Shown: piece after piece, positions 27,196 to 36,131 of the stretch
Layout of the letters: each line of letters starts with the position of its first letter
Position numbering within the stretch: position 1 is the stretch's first letter
Assembly: GCA_028289605.1 (NCBI GenBank)
Contig: JANQON010000012.1
Location: 62,001-126,000 of the forward strand
Reading direction: 5' to 3'
Source of the DNA: Hyphococcus sp.
GTDB lineage: Bacteria > Pseudomonadota > Alphaproteobacteria > Caulobacterales > Parvularculaceae
DNA: 64,000 nt
Position numbers and translations under genes: made by a program
Notes under the pieces: generated by a model
The model's input: only the letters and a program-made list of their open reading frames with translations
What the model was told of the DNA's origin: nothing
Database searches by the model: none

Positions 27196-27978
27196 TCAGT
27201 CCTCTTCCGCGTCCGAGGGCGGATCCAGCTGGGCGAGCTTGCCGCCGTCCACAAACAGCGTCTGACCGGTGACATAGGACGCCGCGTCGCTCGCCAGGAA
27301 AAAGATGACTTCCGCAACCTCTTCCGGATCGCCGATTCGTTTCAGCGGCGTCGCATCGCGCAGTTGCTTGGCTTTAGCGTCCTTGTCCATCTCTCCTTTG
27401 ATGGCGCCGAAACCAACCGCGTTGACGCGCACCCCGTGGGGCGACAGGGCGAGCGCCACCGCTCGCGATAGCTGCTGCAGTCCGCCCTGAGAGGCGGCGA
27501 AGGCGACATGGTCGGCGCTCGACGTCACCGACTCAACTGAACCGATATTGACGATGACGCCGCGCTGTTCGCTGGCGCCGGCCTCGACCGACTGTTTCAC
27601 GAACTGCTTCGCCGCTGCCTGGTTGACCAAAAACGCGCCCCTGAGGTTGCGCTCGATCACACGGTCGAAGTCATCTTCGCTGGTTTCCAGAAAGGGCGCC
27701 GAATAGCGTTCCATGACCGTGTGGGCGAGCACGTCGACGCCGCCATAGGCGTCAAGCGCCTCTGCGATGACGTTGTGGACATGCAGGCGCTTGCACGTAT
27801 CGGCGTGCACAAACGCGACTTCTGCGCCGCTGTCGCGCAATTCGTCTGCGAGCGCCTTGCCCGCTTCTTCATCGGTATCCGCGAGGACCAGCTTGTCGCG
27901 GTTATTCGAAAACCGCCTGGCGCAGGCGGCGCCCACTGGCGAGGCCGCGCCGGTGACAATCACTGAGCGACCGCTCAT
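27196..27978 (-). CDS. SDR-family protein with degenerate active site
   Basis: 260 aa, Rossmann fold of short-chain dehydrogenases throughout. Asn111 (NLRG) and Ser147 are kept, but the catalytic Tyr and Lys positions are Phe160 and Gln164 (FAASQGG). The cofactor loop reads TGAASPVG instead of TGxxxGxG, and the NNAG motif is AHTV. It may be a non-catalytic regulator or use altered chemistry. The C-terminus is highly acidic (PPSDAEED). It stands alone between the metal cluster and a DUF465 gene. Confidence 0.85.
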   Translation of the reverse strand: MSGRSVIVTGAASPVGAACARRFSNNRDKLVLADTDEEAGKALADELRDSGAEVAFVHADTCKRLHVHNVIAEALDAYGGVDVLAHTVMERYSAPFLETSEDDFDRVIERNLRGAFLVNQAAAKQFVKQSVEAGASEQRGVIVNIGSVESVTSSADHVAFAASQGGLQQLSRAVALALSPHGVRVNAVGFGAIKGEMDKDAKAKQLRDATPLKRIGDPEEVAEVIFFLASDAASYVTGQTLFVDGGKLAQLDPPSDAEED

Positions 27979-28210
27979 GAGTGTTTCCTTTTTCTAGTAA
28001 ATGGAACGCTGCCGATTTCGCGTTGAATCGTTTCCTCGGTCGCCTCCCGTGCAGGAAGCGACCGCGGTTTAAGCAGGTACGGCATACAAGCGAAAGTCTT
28101 CCAGCGGCAATTCGTTCAGTGCGGCCGCAGCGGCGTCCTAAAGAAGCGCCGGAAATCGTACCTTAAGGCTTTCGCACTACGCGCCTGGCGCAGCTTAAAT
28201 CCGTCGTCGA

Positions 28211-28390
28211 CTAATGAGGCTCGGAAACTTGAACGATGCCTTCCATCTGGTCTTTAACTCTCAGCTTTTCTCGCTTGAGTTCCACGACGCGGAGTTCGTC
28301 AAAGGCGGGATGTTTCGTCTCGGCGGCGATCGCCGCCTCCAGCTCTTGGTGTCGCTTCGTGAGCGAATCCAACTGAGCGTTTGACGCCAT
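28211..28390 (-). CDS. DUF465 (YdcH-like) small protein
   Basis: 59 aa, a helical hairpin: LTKRHQELEAAIAAETKHPA, then ELRVVELKREKLRVKDQM. The ATG at 28390 is preceded by a perfect GGAGG six nt away. Function unknown; the family is widespread in proteobacteria. The 230 bp downstream, to the SDR gene, show no gene. Confidence 0.85.
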   Translation of the reverse strand: MASNAQLDSLTKRHQELEAAIAAETKHPAFDELRVVELKREKLRVKDQMEGIVQVSEPH

Positions 28391-28562
28391 AGTCAACCTC
28401 CATGTTTTGAATGCGACTATATAAGCACATAATGCGCTGTTTCGCCACCAGAGCAGGTGTCGGAAATTGCTGTCTCCAAGCCTGTTTATGCTTAACGCGA
28501 TCGCTTTGGCATTGTCCGCAACTCGTTGACTTTTCGATGAAAATGCAGACTATTGATGAGCA

Positions 28563-29135
28563 ATGATCGAAAATGCGACAGCGCCAATCGGCGCCGAAAA
28601 TCGGGGATCTTTCTGGTCTTGGGCCGGCAAGGCCTACGCCCGGCCCGGCGTCGCAGACACCCTTCTGACCCTGCAGGACGGCGCCGGTTTGAATGTCTGC
28701 ATTCTGCTCTGGACATGCTGGGCGGGCGAACGATTTGAAGCGGCGCCGGAAATCGTCATTCGCAACGCCAACGCCGCCGTCTCCGATTGGCGCGAGCATG
28801 TGACGACCAAGCTGCGCGCCGCGCGCCGGGCGATGAAACCCTTTGAGGAAGAGCCGGGCTATGAGAACGCCGCCGCGCTGCGCAGCGCCGTCAAACAATG
28901 CGAACTCGACGCGGAGCGAATCGAGATGTCTCTGCTGGAAGACGTGGCAATCCGCATGCTGACCCCGGCCGCGGGCGGCGATGCGGCGGCGCGGGCCCGG
29001 CGCAATCTCGCCGCCTACGCGGCGCTCTCCGGCGCCGGCAAAAAGGAAGGGTTCTCAACGTCGTTGCTTCATCAGCTGATCGACAATATTCTGGTTGCGG
29101 ATCCTATCAAGGCCGCACCGTCAGGCGCGCAATAA
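28563..29135 (+). CDS. TIGR02444 family protein
   Basis: 190 aa. It carries the family features FWSWAGKAYARPGVADTLL, LQDGAGLNVCILLW and CWAG near the N-terminus, then a helical remainder. Function unknown. Divergent from one DUF465 gene and followed 4 bp later by another, with which it is probably co-transcribed. Confidence 0.85.
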   Translation: MIENATAPIGAENRGSFWSWAGKAYARPGVADTLLTLQDGAGLNVCILLWTCWAGERFEAAPEIVIRNANAAVSDWREHVTTKLRAARRAMKPFEEEPGYENAAALRSAVKQCELDAERIEMSLLEDVAIRMLTPAAGGDAAARARRNLAAYAALSGAGKKEGFSTSLLHQLIDNILVADPIKAAPSGAQ

Positions 29136-29139
29136 CCCT

Positions 29140-29436
29140 GTGAACGAAAAAGAACCGCCTCCCGAAAACGGAACTGACTCCCTTGGCAAGCTGGTCGACG
29201 GACGCCGCTTTTCTGCGCGAGACGAAGACTTTGACGGCGCCAATGACGAGGCGCTCGCCATCCGTTTGGCGACGCTTGAGGAAGAGCATCGCGATCTTGA
29301 CGCCGCAATCCGCGCCCTTGAACAGAGCGCGCCCTACGAGCGCTTGTCTATCGCGCGCCTGAAAAAGAAAAAGCTGCAGCTGAAGGACGAAATTCAGGAA
29401 CTCAAAGACGCGATGCTGCCGGACATCATTGCGTAG
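29140..29436 (+). CDS. DUF465 (YdcH-like) protein with N-terminal extension
   Basis: 98 aa from a GTG start 4 bp after the TIGR02444 stop. The C-terminal half is the DUF465 hairpin (LEEEHRDLDAAIRALEQ, then LSIARLKKKKLQLKDEIQEL); the first 40 residues are an acidic, probably disordered extension. Its stop abuts that of the convergent GGDEF gene with no spacer. Confidence 0.8.
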   Translation: MNEKEPPPENGTDSLGKLVDGRRFSARDEDFDGANDEALAIRLATLEEEHRDLDAAIRALEQSAPYERLSIARLKKKKLQLKDEIQELKDAMLPDIIA

Positions 29437-30144
29437 TCATTTCATCCGCTTGGCTTCATACATGGCTTCGTCCGCAAGATTGAGGGCTTCCTGCGCCGAT
29501 ACGCCCTTGCGGATCTGAACCGCGCCCCAGGACACGGCGGCGCTGAAGGCCGGGCCGTCCCACGCAACCGGCTTTTCTGCAATCAACTCTGCGATCGCCG
29601 CAGCTTTCGCCGCCGCCACGGCCTGGTCGGCCTGCATCAGCAAGACGGCGAACTCGTCGCCGCCCAGCCGGGCCACCACGTCGGTTTGCCGGACATTGCT
29701 CGACAGGATATCGGCGACATGCGCCAGCGCCGCGTCGCCGGCGCTGTGTCCCTGCGTATCATTAATCTGTTTCAGGTCGTTGAGATCGATGAAGAGCAAG
29801 CTCGCGCGCACCCGATAGCGGTCAATCATCGCCAGCACGCGATCCAGCTCCCGCGCGAATGCGCGGCGGTTCAGCATATCCAGCATCGGATCGCGGTCGG
29901 CGAGGTTTTCAAGCTCGTCGATACGCGCCCGGCTTTGATCAAGCTCGGCGCGAAGGTTTCGAACGTCCTCCAGCAGCGAGAGCACCGCAGCGCGAACCTT
30001 GGGCGTCAGCTCCGCGTCGGGAATACCCAACACCGAAACTTCGTCGACTGGCGCCGCCGGCTGCGTCGGCGCCGCCGCCGCCGCAGCCGGCGCCGCTCCA
30101 ATCTTCGCCGCGCCCAGCGGTTTTTCCGTTTTGGCAATTCTCAT
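29437..30144 (-). CDS. GGDEF-domain diguanylate cyclase
   Basis: 235 aa from the ATG (GTG two codons upstream possible). An Ala/Pro-rich N-terminus and a coiled-coil (about 50-82) precede one GGDEF domain. The active site GGDEF is at 161-165, and the inhibitory RxxD site (RQTD, 152-155) lies exactly five residues before it, so the enzyme should be active and product-inhibited. No membrane segment is present. It makes c-di-GMP from two GTP, and the PilZ protein in the window is a possible reader. Confidence 0.92.
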   Translation of the reverse strand: MRIAKTEKPLGAAKIGAAPAAAAAAPTQPAAPVDEVSVLGIPDAELTPKVRAAVLSLLEDVRNLRAELDQSRARIDELENLADRDPMLDMLNRRAFARELDRVLAMIDRYRVRASLLFIDLNDLKQINDTQGHSAGDAALAHVADILSSNVRQTDVVARLGGDEFAVLLMQADQAVAAAKAAAIAELIAEKPVAWDGPAFSAAVSWGAVQIRKGVSAQEALNLADEAMYEAKRMK

Positions 30145-30189
30145 ACGCACCGCTTTCGCTCAGAATCGAGCATACATCCTTTCAGGTTT

Positions 30190-30522
30190 TTAAGAAAAAC
30201 TGGAAACGGAATTCGGTCGGAATGACGGCTCGAAAGCAAACAATAATTCACCACGTTCATAGCAGAAATTTGCGCTGATTCTGCAACGCCGCCGTTCGGC
30301 GCGCGCGCGGCTCGGTTCGCCGCTTGGCGGTTGAGAGCGCCGCCGCAACGTCCCATGTTCGATCTCGCGGATGGTCGTGTTTCGAGTCCCCTTCGGCATG
30401 GCCAGCTCCCGCGTCCGGTGTGAGGAGGCGTCGGCCTTCGCGCCCCCGTCTGTACGGTCGGCGTCTCCTTCTCGCACCCGCGCGCCTTTCGCGCCTTTCC
30501 GCTTGCCCCCGAACCGCGCCAT
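30190..30522 (-). CDS. Possible small basic protein
   Basis: 110 aa, begins [16 protein letters not shown] and is Arg/Lys-rich; no family recognised. The ATG has a strong AGGGGGA ribosome site 7-8 nt upstream, and early codons have high GC at third positions. Against it, the start lies only 39 bp from the divergent purE start. The frame also extends far into purE antisense. If it is not real, 30151-30561 holds no gene. Confidence 0.3.
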   Translation of the reverse strand: MARFGGKRKGAKGARVREGDADRTDGGAKADASSHRTRELAMPKGTRNTTIREIEHGTLRRRSQPPSGEPSRARAERRRCRISANFCYERGELLFAFEPSFRPNSVSSFS

Positions 30523-30561
30523 GATGTATCCCCCTCGCTTTTCCGCCGGGAGGATCCAAAT

Positions 30562-31059
30562 ATGGCCAAGGCGAACGAAAATCCGGCGGTCGGCGTCATC
30601 ATGGGGTCTCAGTCCGACTGGCCGGTGATGAAAAACGCCGCCGACATGCTGGACGCGCTTGGCGTCGCGTACGAAACAAAGATCGTCTCGGCTCATCGCA
30701 CGCCGGATCGCCTCGTCGGCTACGCAACCGGCGCCGCGGACCGCGGCCTTAAGGTGCTGATCGCCGGCGCAGGCGGCGCCGCGCACCTGCCCGGCATGAC
30801 CGCCTCCATGACCCGCTTGCCGGTGATCGGCGTGCCGGTGCAGTCCAAGGCGTTGAACGGCCTGGACAGCCTGTTGTCGATTGTACAGATGCCCAAAGGC
30901 GTGCCGGTGGCGACGGTCGCGATCGGCGAGGCCGGCGCGGCCAACGCCGGCTTGCTTGCCGCAGCCATGCTCGCCGTCAGCGACGCCGACCTCGCCGCCC
31001 GTCTTGACGCCTGGCGCGCCGGACAAACGGCGAGCGTTGCGGAGACGGTGAAGGAATGA
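30562..31059 (+). CDS. purE: N5-carboxyaminoimidazole ribonucleotide mutase
   Basis: 165 aa. Converts N5-CAIR to CAIR in purine synthesis. Motifs are [19 protein letters not shown] and [11 protein letters not shown]; the octameric class I type is indicated by length and by the adjacent purK. GGGAGGA lies 8 nt before the ATG. Confidence 0.97.
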   Translation: MAKANENPAVGVIMGSQSDWPVMKNAADMLDALGVAYETKIVSAHRTPDRLVGYATGAADRGLKVLIAGAGGAAHLPGMTASMTRLPVIGVPVQSKALNGLDSLLSIVQMPKGVPVATVAIGEAGAANAGLLAAAMLAVSDADLAARLDAWRAGQTASVAETVKE

Positions 31060-31074
31060 AGGCGGCTTTTCCCG

Positions 31075-31176
31075 ATCCGCTCATTCCCGCGAAAGCGGGA
31101 ATCCAGCAGATAAAAAAGCTCTATTCCCAACCAGGTGTTGTTCGAATGGACTCCCGCTTTCGCGGGAGTGAGCGGA
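31075..31176. repeat. Miniature interspersed repeat, CCGCTCA/TGAGCGG family, copy 3
   Basis: About 100 bp between purE and purK. The ends are ATCCGCTCATTCCC and GGGAGTGAGCGG. Both arms carry hairpins of the form CCCGC-GAAA-GCGGG, and the right arm reads TCCCGCTTTCGCGGGA. Its right edge merges with the purK ribosome-binding site. Confidence 0.75.
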
Positions 31177-31185
31177 GGACGGATC

Positions 31186-32289
31186 GTGCGCAGTCTTACG
31201 CCTAACGACACGATCGGCGTTCTCGGCGGCGGTCAACTCGGCCGGATGCTCGCCATGTCGGCGACCCAGTTGGGGTTAAAGGCGCATATTTACTGTCCCG
31301 ACGACGATTGCCCGGCCAGCCAGGCCGCAGCCGCATTCACAAAAGCGGCGTATACCGATGAAAAGGCGTTGCAGGCGTTCGCCGCCGCGGTCGATGTCGT
31401 CACGTACGAATTCGAAAACGTGCCGGTTGAGGCCGTCGCCGTCCTCCAGGACAGCGGCGCCGAGGTGCGCCCCGGCGCCGTGGCGCTGGAAAAAGCGCAG
31501 GACCGGCTGGTGGAAAAGGAATTCGTACGCGCGCTCGGCGTCGCCACCGCGGACTTCCACGCCGTCGACGGCCTTGACGATCTTGAGGCCGGCCTCGCTA
31601 GGATCGGCCGGCCGGCGATCCTGAAAACGCGCCGGCTCGGCTATGACGGCAAGGGCCAGACGCGCCTCACGGACAAGGACATCGACCTTCACGCGTCCTT
31701 TGAAAAGGCGGTCGCCTTCGCCTGGGACGAGGTCGGGGCCGCCCCGTCGATCCTGGAGGGGTTCGTGCCGTTCGAGCGGGAGGTTTCCATTATTGGCGCA
31801 CGCGGCCATGACGGCGAGATCAAGCTCTATGACCCCATAGAAAACGTTCACGCCGGCGGCATCTTGAAGACCTCCACTGCGCCGGCCGCGATCACCCCCG
31901 AAGCCTCAGACAGGATTAAAGACGCCGCGGTCAAAATCCTGACCGCGCTCGATTATGTGGGCGTCATCGGCGTTGAATTCTTTGTGCTGACGGATGGCGA
32001 TATCATCGTCAATGAAATGGCGCCGCGGGTCCACAATTCGGGACACCTGACCGCCGACGCCTGCGCCGTTTCACAATTCGAGCAGCACATCCGCGCTGTC
32101 GCCGGCTGGCCGCTGGGCGATCCGGCGCGCCATTCCGACGCGCAAATGGAAAACCTGATCGGCGAGGACGTCGATCGATGGCGCGACGCCGCCGCAGCGC
32201 CCGGCGCATGCCTTCATCTCTACGGCAAGCGCGAGGCCCGCGCCGGCCGCAAGATGGGTCACGTGACGAAGCTGACGGGACCGGCCTAG
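31186..32289 (+). CDS. purK: N5-carboxyaminoimidazole ribonucleotide synthase
   Basis: 367-aa ATP-grasp enzyme that carboxylates AIR using ATP and bicarbonate, upstream of PurE in the pathway. TIGVLGGGQLGRM (about 8-20) and VNEMAPRVHNSGH are diagnostic. The start is GTG at 31186 with GGAGG seven nt upstream; an earlier ATG would encode peptide from the repeat. It is separated from purE by the miniature repeat. Confidence 0.95.
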   Translation: MRSLTPNDTIGVLGGGQLGRMLAMSATQLGLKAHIYCPDDDCPASQAAAAFTKAAYTDEKALQAFAAAVDVVTYEFENVPVEAVAVLQDSGAEVRPGAVALEKAQDRLVEKEFVRALGVATADFHAVDGLDDLEAGLARIGRPAILKTRRLGYDGKGQTRLTDKDIDLHASFEKAVAFAWDEVGAAPSILEGFVPFEREVSIIGARGHDGEIKLYDPIENVHAGGILKTSTAPAAITPEASDRIKDAAVKILTALDYVGVIGVEFFVLTDGDIIVNEMAPRVHNSGHLTADACAVSQFEQHIRAVAGWPLGDPARHSDAQMENLIGEDVDRWRDAAAAPGACLHLYGKREARAGRKMGHVTKLTGPA

Positions 32290-32337
32290 GTTTTCAGAAA
32301 CTTACGTCACCGAGAATTCTTTTCTGCTCCGCCAGAT

Positions 32338-32447
32338 CTCATCCTGAGGCGCCAACACGAAGTGTTGGCCTCGAAGGATGGCGTAAAGCGCTTGTGCATG
32401 CGGTCATCATTCGATGCCCGGACTTCGTCCGGGCGCCTCAGGATGAG
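32338..32447. repeat. Miniature repeat with CTCATCCTGAGGCGCC inverted ends
   Basis: 110 bp bounded by perfect 16-bp inverted ends (32338-32353 and 32432-32447). It contains hairpins GCCAACACGAAGTGTTGGC and CCCGGACTTCGTCCGGG. It lies between the converging purK and acyl-CoA ligase genes; 32290-32511 holds no gene. Confidence 0.75.
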
Positions 32448-32511
32448 GTCCTGTGCAGGTTGACGCTCAGTCCCTCAAGGTGAAGCAATTCCGGGCTGGC
32501 TTCCGCATAGC

Positions 32512-34128
32512 CTACGCCGGCAGCGAATAGCCTTTGAATTGCTTTCGAAGTTCCGTCTTCAGGACTTTCCCGGTCGCGCCGAGCGGAATTTCTGTCACAA
32601 ACTCCACCGCATCCGGCCACGCGATTTTGTCGAGTTTCGGCTTCACAAACTCGATGATCTCTTCAGCAGACGGATCTTTGCCTTCCGCCTTCACGACAAT
32701 CAGCAGCGGGCGCTCCTGCCATTTCGGATGATGCACGCCGATAACGCCGGCCTGAGCGACGCCCTCATGCAGCATCGCCGCGTTTTCGATGTCAATCGAC
32801 GAGACCCATTCGCCGCCGGTCTTGATCACGTCTTTCGAGCGGTCGGTGATCTGGAGGAATCCGTCCTCGTCGATGATCGCCACGTCGCCCGTATCGAACC
32901 AGCCGTCCTCGGTGAGCGTGGGTTCGGTCGCTTTGTAGTATGAGCTGACGATCGACGGTCCGCGCACCTGTAGACGCCCCTCAGCTTCGCCGTCATGCGG
33001 CAGGATGGTTCCGTCCTCAGCAGCGAGACGCATGTCGACAAAGGGCAGCGAGCGCCCGGCTTTCAGAATATAAGGCATGCGTTCGTCGATCGACAGCGCC
33101 TGAATTTCCGGCGGCAGCGCGCCAAACGTGCCGACCGGAGACATTTCGGTCATGCCCCAGCCCTGTTGCAGCACGACGCCGTATTTCTCGTAACCGCGCA
33201 CCAGCGCCTCCGGCAACGCGGAGCCGCCGGACATGCCGGCTTTCAGCGTTGAAAGCTTTTTGCCGGTCTTTTCCAGATATTGCAGCAAACCGAGCCAGAC
33301 CGTCGGCACGCCGGCGGAGAACGTCACCTTTTCGCTTTCGAAGAGTTCGTAGAGCCCCTCGCCGTCAAGCCGCGGTCCGGGGAAAATCTGCGTCACGCCG
33401 GTCAAAAGGCACGTATACGGTGTATTCCACGCGTTGACATGGAACATCGGCACCACAGGCAGGAAGACGTCGCCCTCCGAAAGACTGAGTCCGCAGGGCA
33501 GACCGCTCGAAAACGCCTGCAAGACAAGGGCGCGGTGCGAATAAACGACGCCCTTCGGATCTCCAGTGGTCCCGGACGTATAGCACATGGCGACCGCCGT
33601 GTTCTCGTCGAATTCCGGCCACGCGAATTCGTCCGATTTTCCGGCGATCAGTTCCTCATACGTCTCAGCGCCCTTCGCCGCCTCGCCGGCGTTCGCTTCG
33701 TCGGTTAGAACGCAATAGGCCTTCACGGTTTTCAGATGCGGTCGCATGGCGCCGACAAGCGGCGCGAAAGTGGTGTCGTAAAACAGAAAATCGTCTTCGG
33801 CGTGATTAACGACAAAGGTGGCGTTCTCCGGCCCAAGCCTGGGATTGACCGTGTGCAGGACCGCGCCGAGCCCGCCGACGGCGTAATACATCTCAAACTG
33901 ACGATACGTGTTCCAACCGATAACGCCCACACGATCGCCGCGCTTGACGCCCATTTCAGTCAGCGCATTGGCGAGCTGGCAGATGCGCTTATAGGAGTCC
34001 TTAATCGTGTAGCGGTGGATCGGCCCCTCAACGGTGCGCGTTACAATTTCGGTTTTTCGATAATTGCGCACCGCATGTTTGAGGATCTCGGTCGTTAACA
34101 GCGGCCGATCCATCATCAGTCCCATCAT
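32512..34128 (-). CDS. Fatty-acid/acyl-CoA ligase (AMP-binding)
   Basis: 538 aa, adenylate-forming. Motifs: [16 protein letters not shown] (P-loop-like), [18 protein letters not shown] and [10 protein letters not shown] with the catalytic Lys near the C-terminus. It resembles bacterial long/medium-chain acyl-CoA synthetases of the AlkK type. GGGAGA lies nine nt before the ATG. It stands alone, so the true acyl substrate is not shown by context. Confidence 0.9.
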   Translation of the reverse strand: MMGLMMDRPLLTTEILKHAVRNYRKTEIVTRTVEGPIHRYTIKDSYKRICQLANALTEMGVKRGDRVGVIGWNTYRQFEMYYAVGGLGAVLHTVNPRLGPENATFVVNHAEDDFLFYDTTFAPLVGAMRPHLKTVKAYCVLTDEANAGEAAKGAETYEELIAGKSDEFAWPEFDENTAVAMCYTSGTTGDPKGVVYSHRALVLQAFSSGLPCGLSLSEGDVFLPVVPMFHVNAWNTPYTCLLTGVTQIFPGPRLDGEGLYELFESEKVTFSAGVPTVWLGLLQYLEKTGKKLSTLKAGMSGGSALPEALVRGYEKYGVVLQQGWGMTEMSPVGTFGALPPEIQALSIDERMPYILKAGRSLPFVDMRLAAEDGTILPHDGEAEGRLQVRGPSIVSSYYKATEPTLTEDGWFDTGDVAIIDEDGFLQITDRSKDVIKTGGEWVSSIDIENAAMLHEGVAQAGVIGVHHPKWQERPLLIVVKAEGKDPSAEEIIEFVKPKLDKIAWPDAVEFVTEIPLGATGKVLKTELRKQFKGYSLPA

Positions 34129-34204
34129 CGCGCTTCGTCTCCCTGTTTGATGTCGTTGTTTTCCCTATCAAATCGCGTTGAGCCGTCGCGGTCAAACAGG
34201 TTTG

Positions 34205-35422
34205 TCAAAGATCGGCGGTTTTTTCCGCCAGAATCTCCCGTGCGCGCTCTTCGCCGGGAAAATCCTCAGCGATCCACGCGTCTTCGGCGGCGGAGAGAAC
34301 GCGCGCGACGTCCGGTCCCGGCCGGACGCCTGCAGCGACGACGTCGCCGCCCGAGACCGGAAACTCCGGAACGGTCCAAGCGTCGGCGATCCCGGCCAGG
34401 CGCGCATATTCAGCGTCGCTGATTTTCGAGAACGCCGCCGCGAGCTGCGCGCCGTCGAAAAAAACCTCCCGGCCGAGTTCATAAGTCAGCCGCCTGATTT
34501 CCTGACCCGAAAGATCGGGTGCGATGCGCGCTTCGGCCTTTAGCGCGTTCGACCGGATGGCCTTTTCCGCGTTGGAAAGACGCAACCGAGCGCCGAGACC
34601 TTCTCCGTGGGCGCCAAACAGCGCCGCGAGCGCAACCGGCGGCGGCGCCTGCGGCGCAAGCGCCTTCAGCCTTGTCACTGCAGTGATGTCTGCCGGCGCC
34701 TCCCAAATCTCGGCAAGGACGCTGCTGGCCGCCATCGCCTCCAGCCCGAAAGCAGCGCGCGGAAGTTTCAAGATCGCCATCGTTTCCGCGCCCACCCGCT
34801 CGGCTGACAGCGCGACGATGCCGCTTTTCAGCTTCGCCGCGGCCGCAAGGCCGGTCTTGTCAAAAGCCTCGGCGAAGCGGGCGCTGAACCGGAAAAACCG
34901 CAAGATTCGCAAGTGATCCTCGCGGATGCGTTGCTCAGGATCGCCAATGAAGCGCACGCGCCGCGCTTTGAGGTCGGCGAGGCCGTCCATCGGGTCGAAC
35001 AGAATACCGTCCGGGCTCAGATAAAGCGCATTGATGGTGAAATCCCGCCGTCCCGCATCCGTCGCCCAATCTTCCGTAAAGGCGACTGTCGCGCGCCGAC
35101 CGTCAGTGGAAACGTCGGCGCGAAGGGTCGTCACCTCAACGCCCTGATGATCGGCGATGACCGTGACAGTGCCATGGTCGACGCCGGTGGGCGCATATTT
35201 TAGTTTCGCCGCCTTCGCTGCGGCGATCACCTGATCCGGCGTCAGCGTTGTGGCTATGTCGAAGTCGTTTGGGCCGTCGCCGAAAAGGCTGTCGCGCACG
35301 CAGCCGCCCACATAACGCGCCGACCCGGGCGCCGCCTTTTCCAGGGCGCCGACAACGCGTTTCAAATGCGGCGCTTCAAGCCAGTCAAACGCCGGACGCA
35401 TGGCGTCGGTCAGCGCTGTCAT
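34205..35422 (-). CDS. cca: CCA tRNA nucleotidyltransferase / poly(A) polymerase family
   Basis: 405 aa from the ATG at 35422; a GTG at 35440 that overlaps the nudix stop is the alternative. Nucleotidyltransferase head: VGGCVRDSLFG, then PNDFDIATT with the metal Asp pair, and RRDFTINALYL. It adds or repairs the tRNA 3' CCA end; poly(A) polymerase activity cannot be excluded by eye. It follows the nudix gene directly. Confidence 0.9.
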   Translation of the reverse strand: MTALTDAMRPAFDWLEAPHLKRVVGALEKAAPGSARYVGGCVRDSLFGDGPNDFDIATTLTPDQVIAAAKAAKLKYAPTGVDHGTVTVIADHQGVEVTTLRADVSTDGRRATVAFTEDWATDAGRRDFTINALYLSPDGILFDPMDGLADLKARRVRFIGDPEQRIREDHLRILRFFRFSARFAEAFDKTGLAAAAKLKSGIVALSAERVGAETMAILKLPRAAFGLEAMAASSVLAEIWEAPADITAVTRLKALAPQAPPPVALAALFGAHGEGLGARLRLSNAEKAIRSNALKAEARIAPDLSGQEIRRLTYELGREVFFDGAQLAAAFSKISDAEYARLAGIADAWTVPEFPVSGGDVVAAGVRPGPDVARVLSAAEDAWIAEDFPGEERAREILAEKTADL

Positions 35423-35436
35423 TATCGGATTTCCGC

Positions 35437-36096
35437 TCACGCGGGGGGATCGTCCTGGAGGACGTCGGCCAGGGTCCGCAGGATTCCAGCTGTCAGCCCC
35501 CAGATGTGGAAACGGCCATAGGGCGCGGCGAACATTTTGTATTTGACGCCTTTGTGCTCGCGTTGCTCCGTAATGTGATTATTGAGATTAGCCACAAAAT
35601 GCAGCGGGGCTTCAAAGACTTCGTCGACTTCTCTGGGACACGGACGAATTTGCACCTGCGGATCTACCAGACCGACCACCGGCGTCACGGAAAAGCCAAG
35701 GCCGCCCTCGTGGACGCCCAGCCTGCCGATTACGTCGACGGCGCCGGGCGGAATGTTGACTTCTTCATGAGCCTCTCGAAGCGCCGTCGCTTCCCGGTCC
35801 GCGTCTTCCGGCTCGACCTTTCCGCCGGGGAAACTGATCTGGCCGGCGTGGGACGGCATGTCCGACGACCGCACCGTAAAGAGAACCTTCGCCCCATCGG
35901 CGCGCGGAATGATCGGCACGAGGACGGCGGCGTCCTTGCGATTAGCGGTCCATCGGCTTTCAAAGATTTTGTCGCGGGTGAGATGCGGGTTCATCTCCTG
36001 AAAATGCGCATGCACGCGCTGAGCGGTTGCGCGGCTGAGATTGGCCGCGATTTGCGCGCGCAATGCGTCAGTTGATTTAACGTCGTTCACCGTCAC
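35437..36096 (-). CDS. NUDIX hydrolase, CoA pyrophosphatase-like
   Basis: 219 aa. The segment QISFPGGKVEPEDAD followed by ALREAHEEVNI is the variant Nudix box of CoA diphosphatases; the final Gly of the canonical box is Asn here. It likely cleaves CoA or related diphosphates. The start is GTG, with a second GTG two codons later. It sits between DUF1285 and cca on the same strand, the usual alphaproteobacterial order. Confidence 0.9.
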   Translation of the reverse strand: MTVNDVKSTDALRAQIAANLSRATAQRVHAHFQEMNPHLTRDKIFESRWTANRKDAAVLVPIIPRADGAKVLFTVRSSDMPSHAGQISFPGGKVEPEDADREATALREAHEEVNIPPGAVDVIGRLGVHEGGLGFSVTPVVGLVDPQVQIRPCPREVDEVFEAPLHFVANLNNHITEQREHKGVKYKMFAAPYGRFHIWGLTAGILRTLADVLQDDPPA

Positions 36097-36131
36097 TCAC
36101 ATGCTCACTCTTCGCCGCCTGCTTCGCGGCC

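Noticed and set aside
30523..31026. Upstream extension of the 30190-30522 frame
   Set aside because: It is antisense to purE, which is certain.
31135..31185. Earlier ATG for purK
   Set aside because: It would encode repeat-derived peptide (WTPAFAGVSGG), and the GTG at 31186 has a good ribosome site.
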